A DNA stretch of 64,000 bases from Pseudomonas sp. SCB32 (GTDB lineage Bacteria; Pseudomonadota; Gammaproteobacteria; Pseudomonadales; Pseudomonadaceae): NCBI RefSeq assembly GCF_009189165.1, contig NZ_CP045118.1, positions 992,001 through 1,056,000 on the forward strand, given 5' to 3'. The position numbers were made by a program, and so were the translations under genes. The notes beneath the pieces were generated by a model. It saw nothing but the letters and a program-made list of their open reading frames with translations, made no database searches and was not told the origin of the DNA. Below, piece after piece: positions 10,801 to 17,417 of the stretch (its first letter is position 1; every line of letters begins with the position of its first letter).

Positions 10801-11761
10801 AGCGCAGCGTGTTGGAATACTGCTGCAGCAGCCCCTCGGGCTTGTAGTTGCTTGCGTAGCGCTTGCAGTTGCTTTCCAGCATGCTGCTGTCGCAGACCTT
10901 TACCTGGACGCGCAGTCGATAGACGTTCTTGGTCTGCTTGCTGCTGGTATAGGTCGATTTGAGCCTGTTGCTGGTCCACTGATCGCTGTTGTTTTCGTCA
11001 TAGTCCACCCACTGCGCAACGATCTCTCCTTTGCCGCTCGAGGAGGAATCGCTGCCGCCAATGGCTGTATTCACGGACGAGAACATCATGTCGTAGTAAA
11101 GGCCTTGCAGGCGGATATAGACGGCGCCCCAGTCGCTGCCCAGCGGAGTTGCGCCGGCGATTTCGCTCTTGGGCAGCATGCCCTGGCCGCTGGTCATGCG
11201 GTTGCCGGCACTGCTCTGGCCATCATGCCGGGCCTTCTGCAGTACGGTCAGGTTGGTAGTGTCCTGGATCCGGTTGCCGCCAGTCAGTGCGCTGCGGAAT
11301 GGGTCGATGGTCGGCGTTCCCACCCAATTCAGGAAGTTTCCGCTCCACTCCTTCTTGGCAGAGCTCACGTTGCACTTGTAGGAGGCTGCGTTGCCTACAG
11401 GGTAGAAATAAGTGTCGATGACCTTCTGCGCATCGGTATTGTTCAGCGCAGTGCTCTTGCTGTAGTTGTACAACTGCTTGGAGCTGTCGTAGCGATACTG
11501 GTAGCACTTACCCGGATCGAAGTAGCCGGTGTATTTCTTCGCTGAGCTGTAAGCGCCGAGGTTGGCGATCGACAGGATGGTTGGCCATTCCACCGAGGGC
11601 ACCAGTGCCAGGCTGCCCGGTACGTTGGAGCTGCCCAGCAGCATGGGGGTCTGGGACACCGCAGCCTGGACGTCTACCGCCTGGGTGAAGAGGATGCTGA
11701 AGCTGAGGAACGACGAGCACCAGACGCCCAGCTTCCCGGGGGTTGCAAGTTTCTTGAGCAT
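7844..11761 (-). CDS. pilY1: Type IV pilus tip adhesin / biogenesis protein PilY1
   Basis: PilY1 is the large secreted tip protein of the pilus, needed for assembly, adhesion and surface sensing. The 1305-residue protein has a Sec signal ending near VDVQA (residues about 30-34). The C-terminal half carries the PilC/PilY1 beta-propeller, with LGANDGMLHGFDG and a conserved FLRGDRSREV stretch (RGD at residues 773-775). Two calcium loops are visible: DINNDRVAD near 1010 and DANGDGVISD at 1224-1233. The ATG at 11761 is preferred to a TTG seven codons upstream. The N-terminal region does not look like the von Willebrand A domain of PAO1 PilY1. The stop overlaps a possible pilE start. Confidence 0.93.
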   Translation of the reverse strand: MLKKLATPGKLGVWCSSFLSFSILFTQAVDVQAAVSQTPMLLGSSNVPGSLALVPSVEWPTILSIANLGAYSSAKKYTGYFDPGKCYQYRYDSSKQLYNYSKSTALNNTDAQKVIDTYFYPVGNAASYKCNVSSAKKEWSGNFLNWVGTPTIDPFRSALTGGNRIQDTTNLTVLQKARHDGQSSAGNRMTSGQGMLPKSEIAGATPLGSDWGAVYIRLQGLYYDMMFSSVNTAIGGSDSSSSGKGEIVAQWVDYDENNSDQWTSNRLKSTYTSSKQTKNVYRLRVQVKVCDSSMLESNCKRYASNYKPEGLLQQYSNTLRYSAFSYLNDSSVNRDGGILRANQKYIGPTLGDGGTNNSQTEWDPSTGIFASNPNPADATSTGSGIAQSGVINYINKFGSMTDKAHKSLDPVSELYYTAIRYYKNQGNVSAYSNVTSDNYNTFDGFPVVTQWTDPITYACQKNVILGIGDVNTHNDKNLPGNTNATSEPTKPQEVSTDTTVDVVQATNKVASLEGVDLKASSSSFTGRNNSAYIAGLAYDSHTKDMRSDIGGKQTVSTYWADVQENQNLAGRASNQYWLAAKYGGFKVPTNFDPYSSTASLTDDLWWTNGETLSTGDKRPDNFFVASDAEKMVTSLKTAFANIVQEVRSSTTSLATNSTQLDTGSAIYQSQYNSEHWSGDLQAKSVNGNGVVATTPNWSAAARLDALTDLSARKIFTANTLAGQAGNTYFTTTSGVDFTWSTLDADTKVALRRTADATTSVSEAEAQNRLAFLRGDRSREVSTSNPTNPYRERSSRLGDIVNSDPQYVANQDFGYNLLTGSQWGNAGPAYLTYRASSSYKSKKPLVVLGANDGMLHGFDGTLSNGGAELFAYVPRTIADSLYQLTQPEYSHRYYVDGSPAFSDAYIGSSWKTIVVGTTGAGGKSVFALDVTAPSNMTSGKVLWEFTAPEMGNPMQRPAIVALANGKFGVVVTSGFVNNAVSSGKVWILDAADGSVIKQFTITTTGGLADPLAIDINNDRVADRIYVGDTVGNLWRLDITGTDPSNWGAPSSLNGGALFQARDSSNRVQPITAPLAAALNTDGKPMVLFGTGSFYQTIDTDLQQNQRIESFYGVIDAGTTVTRDDLLEQKILGQQTIGDNRLRVVSNNAMTTATKGWYLDLLWKQAQGGSNTLTGERVVSRPILRGGGITFTSLTPSDDPCTGGGVSWIMALDALGNGRLPYNYFDANGDGVISDQDFYVDSAGNKIPYSGISDSTDGVIKTPSFFSKEDGDDLICYVGSKGGEPQCAPVPPGNRTSGRLSWREVNR

Positions 11762-11783
11762 GTAGGAATTCCCGAAAGGCAAG

Positions 11784-12254
11784 TCAGCGCTTGATGTACA
11801 TCGACTTCAGTTGATAGGTGGTGGCGGCATTGCCATCGGAGCCCTGCACGGCGCCAAACCCATGCGCCTCGACTCTCACTACGGCTACGGTGATGGGCGC
11901 GCCGGCTTCCAGAGACGACCCCGCCTTCACGATGGTGACGCCCGGCAGGGTGGTCAGCCGGTACTGGGGAGTGGTCAACCCCGAGATGTCGCTGGCGTTG
12001 TCCCATGAGCTGCTGGACACATAGTCCTGCCAGTGGGTTACCGACTGGGCCTTGACGGCGGCCTCGCCCTGTCGCATCGCGGCTTCGGCGGATTGCAGCG
12101 CGTGGCTTTCATCGCGCAGGTTGCCGGCCATGCGCTCCTGCATCGTAGTGCTGCGCATACTGCTGATGCCGATGATGGTAAGGAGCAGGAGCATGATCAG
12201 TGCTACGAGCAGCACTGCGCCTCGTTGCGCCCGGGGAGTCCTGTTGATGTTCAT
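11784..12254 (-). CDS. pilX: Minor type IV pilin PilX
   Basis: PilX (156 residues) is a minor pilin of the tip complex, the counterpart of GspK in type II secretion. The leader MNINRTPRAQRG is followed by AVLLVALIMLLLLTIIGISS; position +5 is valine rather than glutamate, a feature typical of this member and consistent with a place at the very tip. The following residues (QERMAGNLRDESHALQSAEAAMRQGE) are the family signature. It overlaps pilW by four bases (ATGA), so the two are translationally coupled. Confidence 0.92.
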   Translation of the reverse strand: MNINRTPRAQRGAVLLVALIMLLLLTIIGISSMRSTTMQERMAGNLRDESHALQSAEAAMRQGEAAVKAQSVTHWQDYVSSSSWDNASDISGLTTPQYRLTTLPGVTIVKAGSSLEAGAPITVAVVRVEAHGFGAVQGSDGNAATTYQLKSMYIKR

Positions 12255-13147
12255 GGCAGGCGATTCCTGAGGCCGATGGTCGAGGTGAAGATGCGTGTTA
12301 TGGGGTTGGCGCTATCAGTGCTGACGGCTGTAAGGGTGACCTGTGCCGAAACCACCTTGGACCAGTCCGAGATGCTCGAGGCGTCCACGTAGTCTCCGGA
12401 AATGGCGCCATTCACATTGCCGACGGCGTACTTGATCTGCAGATCCTGAATACCTTCGGCCACCTCCTCGGCGGTCGAGCCGCTGTTGTAGCGAATGCGG
12501 TAGAGGGAGGGATTGCCCGCTGAGTTGTTGTTGATGAAGTAGAGGGTGCTTTCGAACTTGAGGATGTCCGATGTAGTCGGGTAGGTGTGCCCGAAGGATG
12601 CGCCATCCACCGACACGGCGGAGCTGCTGGCCCCGGAGTTGTTGCGGAACATGTCGCATCCGATCGGGTCGGACAGGACGAGAAGCGTACCCTGGGCGAT
12701 TCCGGTTGCTGCTGTCGTACTGATGCTATCGCTGGCGGAGGCTGCCGAAGGAGTCGCCCCGCTGGCTGCGGCGGCGTGCTTGATCAGGATGGCGTCCGTT
12801 CCGCTGCGGCGAGCCCCCGAGAACCAGTTCGGGATGCTCTGACCGCTCTCCCAACCCTGCAACGCCATATCCAGGGTGTAGCGTGCATCCGTGAGGTTGG
12901 TGAGATTGTTCAGTACGCTGACACATTCACCCTTGTATCCGGCGTTGCGCAGGTCATAGGTGAGGAAGGTCATGGCGAAGCGGCCGTTTTCCTGCACGCG
13001 GGAAAGGGCGGTATTGGAGCTGAACGTCTGCTTGCTGGAGAGGAATATCTGCAGCACGCCGCCGATCAGCAGGAGTCCCAGCAGCATGGCGATCATCAGC
13101 TCGACCAGGGACAGGCCCGACTGCGTTGAGTGGCGAGCGAGTTTCAT
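12251..13147 (-). CDS. pilW: Minor type IV pilin PilW
   Basis: PilW (298 residues) is a minor pilin equivalent to GspJ. The prepilin signal is MKLARHSTQSG before LSLVELMIAMLLGLLLIGG, with glutamate at +5. The globular part contains two cysteines (GECVSVLNN and IGCDMFRNN) that may form a disulfide. The ATG at 13147 is chosen because it starts directly at the leader and overlaps the pilV stop by four bases; a longer upstream frame runs inside pilV and is not real. Confidence 0.92.
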   Translation of the reverse strand: MKLARHSTQSGLSLVELMIAMLLGLLLIGGVLQIFLSSKQTFSSNTALSRVQENGRFAMTFLTYDLRNAGYKGECVSVLNNLTNLTDARYTLDMALQGWESGQSIPNWFSGARRSGTDAILIKHAAAASGATPSAASASDSISTTAATGIAQGTLLVLSDPIGCDMFRNNSGASSSAVSVDGASFGHTYPTTSDILKFESTLYFINNNSAGNPSLYRIRYNSGSTAEEVAEGIQDLQIKYAVGNVNGAISGDYVDASSISDWSKVVSAQVTLTAVSTDSANPITRIFTSTIGLRNRLP

Positions 13148-13602
13148 AGGCGCGTCCGGTACTCGAAGGTTTCCGCGGGGGTGCTGGTATCGCTTGTCGC
13201 CTTGATGCGGGCCCGGTTGTCGTTCCAGCGTACGGCAATGGTGAAGACGTTGGCGTTCAAAGTGACCTTGCCGGTGCCGTCGGGTAGTGACTCCGCGAGC
13301 CGATTGAGCCACTCGGCCTGGTCCTTTGCTGCGCGGGTACCGGTCACGCCGTTGCTGGAGGAGGAGGCCGGGAAATCGCTCATGCTGTAGTCGCCGGCCA
13401 GAGCCTTGTCGCGGTTGGCGCGCATGCGGTCGGCCATGTCGTTGGCAAGGATGCTGGCCTGGGAGCGGTAGTACGCGCCCTGGTTGGTCTGGATGCTGGT
13501 GGCCTGTAGTCCGGCCATGCCCAGTAGCCCTACCGCGAGAATCACCACCGCAATCAGAACTTCGAGCAGGGTCGCGCCCTGTTGTGCCGGTAGTCTGGTC
13601 AC
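13144..13602 (-). CDS. pilV: Minor type IV pilin PilV
   Basis: PilV (152 residues) is a minor pilin equivalent to GspI. It starts with GTG at 13602, overlapping the fimU stop in the sequence GTGA, and reads VTRLPAQQG before ATLLEVLIAVVILAVGLLG, with glutamate at +5. The stretch LGMAGLQATSIQTNQGAYYR is the usual PilV/GspI continuation. A much longer frame upstream lies over fimU in another phase and is an artefact. Its stop overlaps the pilW start. Confidence 0.92.
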   Translation of the reverse strand: MTRLPAQQGATLLEVLIAVVILAVGLLGMAGLQATSIQTNQGAYYRSQASILANDMADRMRANRDKALAGDYSMSDFPASSSSNGVTGTRAAKDQAEWLNRLAESLPDGTGKVTLNANVFTIAVRWNDNRARIKATSDTSTPAETFEYRTRL

Positions 13603-14087
13603 TGGCAGTCCGCCTTCTCGATCTTGGTCAAGCCGCTCAGCGCGACGGATATCGTGCGCTTCTGCTTGCCGCTGCAGCTCGATTGCGAAACCGAAAGGCT
13701 GGTGGCGGTACTGACCATCCCATTGCCCTGATAGGTGACGCCGCTGTTCGGGCCGACGATGGCGACATCGGAGGGGGCTTGCCAGACCTTGATGATGTCG
13801 CCGCCGCTTTGCCGGAGCAGCCATCCAGTGCTCCAGTCGGTGCCGTTCTCGCAGTCGTCGCCCGCTGCGTTGCGGCGGCAGACTGTCACCCGATTGTGCC
13901 GCATGACGGCTTCCGATCGAGCCAGTTGCAGGGCGGTCTGCAACTCGCCACTGGTCGTCGCGACCTGGCTGTCGCGAAGGGTGCTGGTGAAGGACGGTGC
14001 GGCGACGCTGATGAGGATGACCAGGACAACGATGGTCACCATCAGCTCGATCAGCGTAAATCCAGCCAATCCCTTGGGGCGCAACAT
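13599..14087 (-). CDS. fimU: Minor type IV pilin FimU (GspH/FimT family)
   Basis: FimU (162 residues) is the minor pilin that links the tip complex to the major pilin shaft. The leader MLRPKGLAG precedes FTLIELMVTIVVLVILISVA, with F at +1 and E at +5. A GspH-type fold follows, with LQLARSEAVMRHNRVTVC as the family hallmark, and several cysteines. I call it FimU rather than FimT because it heads the pilV-pilW-pilX-pilY1-pilE operon and its C-terminus (SGLTKIEKADCQ) lacks the Gly-Arg-x-Arg motif of FimT. Its start is preceded by a 150-base promoter region with an AlgR-like sequence. Confidence 0.88.
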   Translation of the reverse strand: MLRPKGLAGFTLIELMVTIVVLVILISVAAPSFTSTLRDSQVATTSGELQTALQLARSEAVMRHNRVTVCRRNAAGDDCENGTDWSTGWLLRQSGGDIIKVWQAPSDVAIVGPNSGVTYQGNGMVSTATSLSVSQSSCSGKQKRTISVALSGLTKIEKADCQ

Positions 14088-14159
14088 GGCGCATTCCTCG
14101 CTTCTAAAGTCGCGGCAATGCTGCCGTCTGTCGTACGAAAAGTCCTACGCGGACGGATG

Positions 14160-14169
14160 ACCGTTCGTT
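14160..14169 (+). promoter_or_regulatory. Possible AlgR binding site upstream of fimU
   Basis: ACCGTTCGTT in the fimU-fimT gap matches the AlgR consensus ACCGTTCGTC except for the last base. AlgR is known to activate the fimU-pilV-W-X-Y1-E operon in P. aeruginosa. A second weaker match, CCGTCTGTC, lies near 14124. The site is about 73 bases upstream of the fimU start. Confidence 0.5.
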
Positions 14170-14237
14170 ATAGCGCGATGTTCGGTCATGCCGTTGGTGC
14201 ATATGTGACAGGCGTCGCGGCGCGAACGTGACGTGGG

Positions 14238-14750
14238 TCAGCGGGGACAGACCGGGTCCATCTCTGCGGATTCCTGGCGAATTCTTCCTGCCCTGTTGAT
14301 CACGATCCGGGAGGCGGACAGCGTGCTGGCGCAGAGTAGGAAGTGCCCGGAGTGGAAGGCGCCACTGGGCTGGATGCTGTAGCCGCCGGGTGTGTAGTGG
14401 ACGTAGCGGCGCGACGTGCTGTCCGGAGTGACGGTGATGTGCGCGAGGGCGGCGTGGGCCGACAGCAATTGCTCGGTGGGTTCGCGAACGCCGTTGTTAT
14501 TGCTGTCGACGAACAGTGTCCAGCCCCGGGCCCAGTTGCCGTCGAGTGCCGCGATGCTGATCGGTTGCCCGCTCAGCACGGCAGTCGTGCGCGCCTGATT
14601 CAGGGCGCTGTGCAACTCCTGCGTGGCAACCTGCAGGCGGTGCTCTTCGAGCAGGCGACCGAAGCCCGGCACTGCGAGGGAGAGGGCGACGGCGAGGACG
14701 GCCAGAACCACCAGCAGTTCGATGAGGCCTAGGCCGTTATGTTTGCGCAT
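14238..14750 (-). CDS. fimT: Pseudopilin FimT, likely DNA-uptake minor pilin
   Basis: FimT (170 residues) has a short leader MRKHNG before LGLIELLVVLAVLAVALSLA (L at +1, E at +5), followed by a GspH/FimT fold with LNQARTTAVLSGQPISI. The C-terminus contains GRIR (residues 155-158); a conserved C-terminal GRxR motif is the reported DNA-binding feature of FimT proteins that support natural transformation. It is transcribed separately from fimU, with a 150-base gap, and diverges from thiO. Loss of fimT does not abolish piliation in P. aeruginosa, so a role in DNA capture rather than assembly is the better inference. Confidence 0.87.
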   Translation of the reverse strand: MRKHNGLGLIELLVVLAVLAVALSLAVPGFGRLLEEHRLQVATQELHSALNQARTTAVLSGQPISIAALDGNWARGWTLFVDSNNNGVREPTEQLLSAHAALAHITVTPDSTSRRYVHYTPGGYSIQPSGAFHSGHFLLCASTLSASRIVINRAGRIRQESAEMDPVCPR

Positions 14751-14938
14751 GTTCCGTCCCTGGTTTGTGGTTCCCGTCAGGGATTATCGGAGCTGCCAGT
14801 TTTGTAGTGCCTGATGCCGTCGTAGGGCGTTTCCGGGGTGTCTGTAGTTGTCGCCCGTCACCCGGTCGATCCCGTTGCCCGGTATAGTGCTCGACTGGCG
14901 ATTTCCTTTGGTTTTTCGTAAGTGATGTGGGGCGTTGT

Positions 14939-16048
14939 ATGCCGGATGTGATCGTGGTGGGCGGCGGGGTCGTCGGGTTGTTGTCGGCCTGGACCCTGGG
15001 ACAGGCCGGGGCCGAGGTGCTCCTGCTGGAACGGGGCGAGACCGGGCGTGAGGCCTCCTGGGCCGGCGGCGGGATCGTTTCGCCACTCTATCCCTGGCGC
15101 TACAGCCGCGCGGTGGCCAATCTGGCGCACTGGTCGCAGGACTTCTATCCGGGTCTGGGGCAGCGGCTGCTGGCTGACACCGGCGTAGACCCGGAAGTCC
15201 ATGTGACCGGCCTGTACTGGCTGGATCTGGATGACCAGGACGAAGCGCTGGCCTGGGCCCGTGCCCAGGGGCGTCCGCTGTCCGAGGTGGACATCTGCGC
15301 CGTGCACGACGCCGTTCCCGTGCTGGGTCAGGGTTTCAGCCGGGCGGTGTACATGTCTGGTGTCGCCAATGTGCGAAATCCGCGCCTGGCCAGGTCGCTG
15401 CGTGAGGCGCTGGTGCGTATGCCAAACGTTTCCGTGCGCGAGCAGGTCGAGGTGACTGGGTTCCTGTGGACGGGGGCGCGGGTACAGGGCGTCAGCACCG
15501 CTCAGGGCGATTTCGTCGCGGACTCGGTGGTATTGGCGGCGGGGGCCTGGAGTGGTCAGCTATTGGCGAAACTGGGATTGGAATTGCCGGTTGAGCCGGT
15601 CAAAGGCCAGATGATCCTCTACCGCTGCGCCCCCGACTTCCTCTCCAGCATGGTGCTTGCAAAGGGACGCTACGCGATTCCCCGGCGCGACGGCCATATC
15701 TTGGTGGGCAGCACCCTGGAGCATGCCGGCTTCGACAAGACGCCCTCTGATGAAGCGCTGGCGAGTCTGCGAGCGTCCGCCGAGGAGCTGATTCCCGCGC
15801 TGGCGGAGCAGGAGCCGGTCAAGCATTGGGCGGGGCTGCGTCCAGGGTCGCCACAGGGCATTCCGTTCATCGGCGAGGTGCCGGGGCATGGCGGCTTGTG
15901 GCTGAACACCGGGCATTACCGCAACGGTCTGGTGCTGGCGCCGGCGTCCTGCCAGTTGCTGGCAGACCTGATGCAGCAGCGTCAGCCGATCATCGAAGCG
16001 GCACCCTACGCGCCGGAAGGGCGCCTGGTGCCGACACCCATCGTCTGA
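14939..16048 (+). CDS. thiO: Glycine oxidase ThiO (FAD-dependent)
   Basis: ThiO oxidises glycine to iminoglycine, which is used to build the thiazole ring of thiamine. The 369-residue protein starts MPDVIVVGGGVVGLLSAWTL, a Rossmann FAD site (GxGxxG), continues with the DAO-type ASWAGGGIVSPLYPW and ends with HYRNGLVLAPASCQLLADL, the typical C-terminal FAD contact. The ATG at 14939 is chosen over a GTG four codons earlier because the homologues start at MPDV and a GGGGCG lies upstream. Known Pseudomonas genomes keep this gene between fimT and pilR although it has no clear pilus role. It converges on pilR with 13 bases between stops. Confidence 0.9.
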   Translation: MPDVIVVGGGVVGLLSAWTLGQAGAEVLLLERGETGREASWAGGGIVSPLYPWRYSRAVANLAHWSQDFYPGLGQRLLADTGVDPEVHVTGLYWLDLDDQDEALAWARAQGRPLSEVDICAVHDAVPVLGQGFSRAVYMSGVANVRNPRLARSLREALVRMPNVSVREQVEVTGFLWTGARVQGVSTAQGDFVADSVVLAAGAWSGQLLAKLGLELPVEPVKGQMILYRCAPDFLSSMVLAKGRYAIPRRDGHILVGSTLEHAGFDKTPSDEALASLRASAEELIPALAEQEPVKHWAGLRPGSPQGIPFIGEVPGHGGLWLNTGHYRNGLVLAPASCQLLADLMQQRQPIIEAAPYAPEGRLVPTPIV

Positions 16049-16061
16049 GGCCGATAGGGGA

Positions 16062-17402
16062 TCAATCGATCCCCAGCTTCTTCAGTCGATAGCGCATTGA
16101 TCGGAACGTAAGCCCGAGTCGCTGCGCCGCCGCAGTGCGGTTCCAGCGGGTCTCTTCGAGGGCCTGCATGATCAGCTTGCGCTCGATGTCTTCCAGGTAG
16201 TCCTCGAGGTTGTCGATCTGCGCGAGGCTGGCCTCTGCGCTTCCGTCGCCGCTGCTGGCGGTTTCGGCCAGGCGCAGGTCCTGCGCCTGGATCACATCGT
16301 TCTCGCACAGGGTGTAGGCGCGCTCGAGCATGTTCTCCAGCTCGCGCACGTTGCCGGGGAAACGGTAGCTCTTGAGCTTCTCCACAGCGTCGGGGCTGAC
16401 GGCCGCCACGGGCAGTCCTGCATCGCCGGCCAGGCGCTGGAGCACGCGGTCGGTGAGCAGTGGTATGTCGTCGCGGCGCTCTCGCAGCGGCGGAACGCGC
16501 AATTCGATGACGTTGAGGCGGTAGTACAGGTCCTGGCGGAAGCGACCGGCGGCTACTTCAGCCGCGAGGTCCTTGTGGGTCGCGCAGAGTACGCGCACGT
16601 CCACCGAGTTTTCCTGCTGGCCGCCGACGGCGCGCACGGCCTTTTCCTGGATTGCGCGCAGCAGCTTGACCTGCATGGGCAACGGCAGGTCGGCAACCTC
16701 GTCGAGGAACAGGGTGCCACCGTTGGCGGCCTGGAACAGGCCCTGCTTGTCTTCCACCGCGCCAGTGAAGCTGCCTTTCTTGTGGCCGAAGAACTCGCTT
16801 TCCATCAGCTCCGACGGAATTGCACCGCAGTTCACCGGAACGAAGGCGATGTTCGAGCGTGGGCCCTGCTCATGGATCAACCGGGCCACCAGTTCCTTGC
16901 CGCTGCCGGATTCACCGCTGATGTAGACCGGCGCCTGGCTGCGCGCCAGTTTGGCAATCTGATTGCGCATCTGCCGCATGGGAGGCGAGTCGCCCAGTAG
17001 ACGGTTGTCCACCGGGGCCTCCTCGGCATCGGGGAAGCGCAGACGCAGCGCCGTGCTGACCAGCTCGCGCAGGCGTCCCAGGTCGACCGGCTTGGTGAGG
17101 AAGTCGAAGGCGCCGGCCTTGAGTGCCTGCACGGCGGTGTCCAGGCTGCCGAAGGCGGTGATCATCGCCACGGGTGTCTGCGGATGGCGCTGCTGGATGT
17201 ACTGCACCAGATCCAGGCCGGTGCCGTCGGGCAGGCGCATGTCGGTGAGGCAGAAGTCGAACGGCTCGCGGGCCAGGAACTCGCGCGCTTCCTTGACGTT
17301 GCGGGCGCTTCGGGTATCCAGCTTCATGCGGCCAAGGGTGATCTCCAGCAGCTCGCGAATATCGGGTTCGTCATCGACGATCAGGGCTTTTTGACGACTC
17401 AT
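16062..17402 (-). CDS. pilR: Sigma-54-dependent response regulator PilR
   Basis: PilR (446 residues) activates pilA transcription with sigma-54. Three domains are seen: a receiver domain with the acidic pocket DDE at 10-12, phosphoacceptor D54 in FCLTDMRLPDG and K104-type lysine in FLTKPVD; an AAA+ domain (about 140-375) with Walker A GESGSGKE, the sigma-54 contact loop as GSFTGA, and Walker B GGTLFLDEVADLP; and a Fis-type helix-turn-helix at the C-terminus (WNRTAAAQRLGLTFRSMRYR). The serine in GSFTGA instead of GAFTGA is, as I recall, normal for PilR. It lies 15 bases downstream of pilS. Confidence 0.97.
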   Translation of the reverse strand: MSRQKALIVDDEPDIRELLEITLGRMKLDTRSARNVKEAREFLAREPFDFCLTDMRLPDGTGLDLVQYIQQRHPQTPVAMITAFGSLDTAVQALKAGAFDFLTKPVDLGRLRELVSTALRLRFPDAEEAPVDNRLLGDSPPMRQMRNQIAKLARSQAPVYISGESGSGKELVARLIHEQGPRSNIAFVPVNCGAIPSELMESEFFGHKKGSFTGAVEDKQGLFQAANGGTLFLDEVADLPLPMQVKLLRAIQEKAVRAVGGQQENSVDVRVLCATHKDLAAEVAAGRFRQDLYYRLNVIELRVPPLRERRDDIPLLTDRVLQRLAGDAGLPVAAVSPDAVEKLKSYRFPGNVRELENMLERAYTLCENDVIQAQDLRLAETASSGDGSAEASLAQIDNLEDYLEDIERKLIMQALEETRWNRTAAAQRLGLTFRSMRYRLKKLGID

Positions 17403-17417
17403 GGTCTTTGCGTGTTC

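Noticed and set aside
10970..11060. Ser-rich DSSSS in PilY1 as a MIDAS motif
   Set aside because: It matches DxSxS only by chance in a Ser/Gly-rich loop and is not preceded by a hydrophobic strand.
8363..11545. Plus-strand frames (638 and 400 codons) opposite pilY1
   Set aside because: Antisense shadows with Val/Gly/Ala-rich composition; pilY1 is certain.
14883..14888. TATAGT upstream of thiO as its -10 box
   Set aside because: No -35 sequence at acceptable distance could be found.
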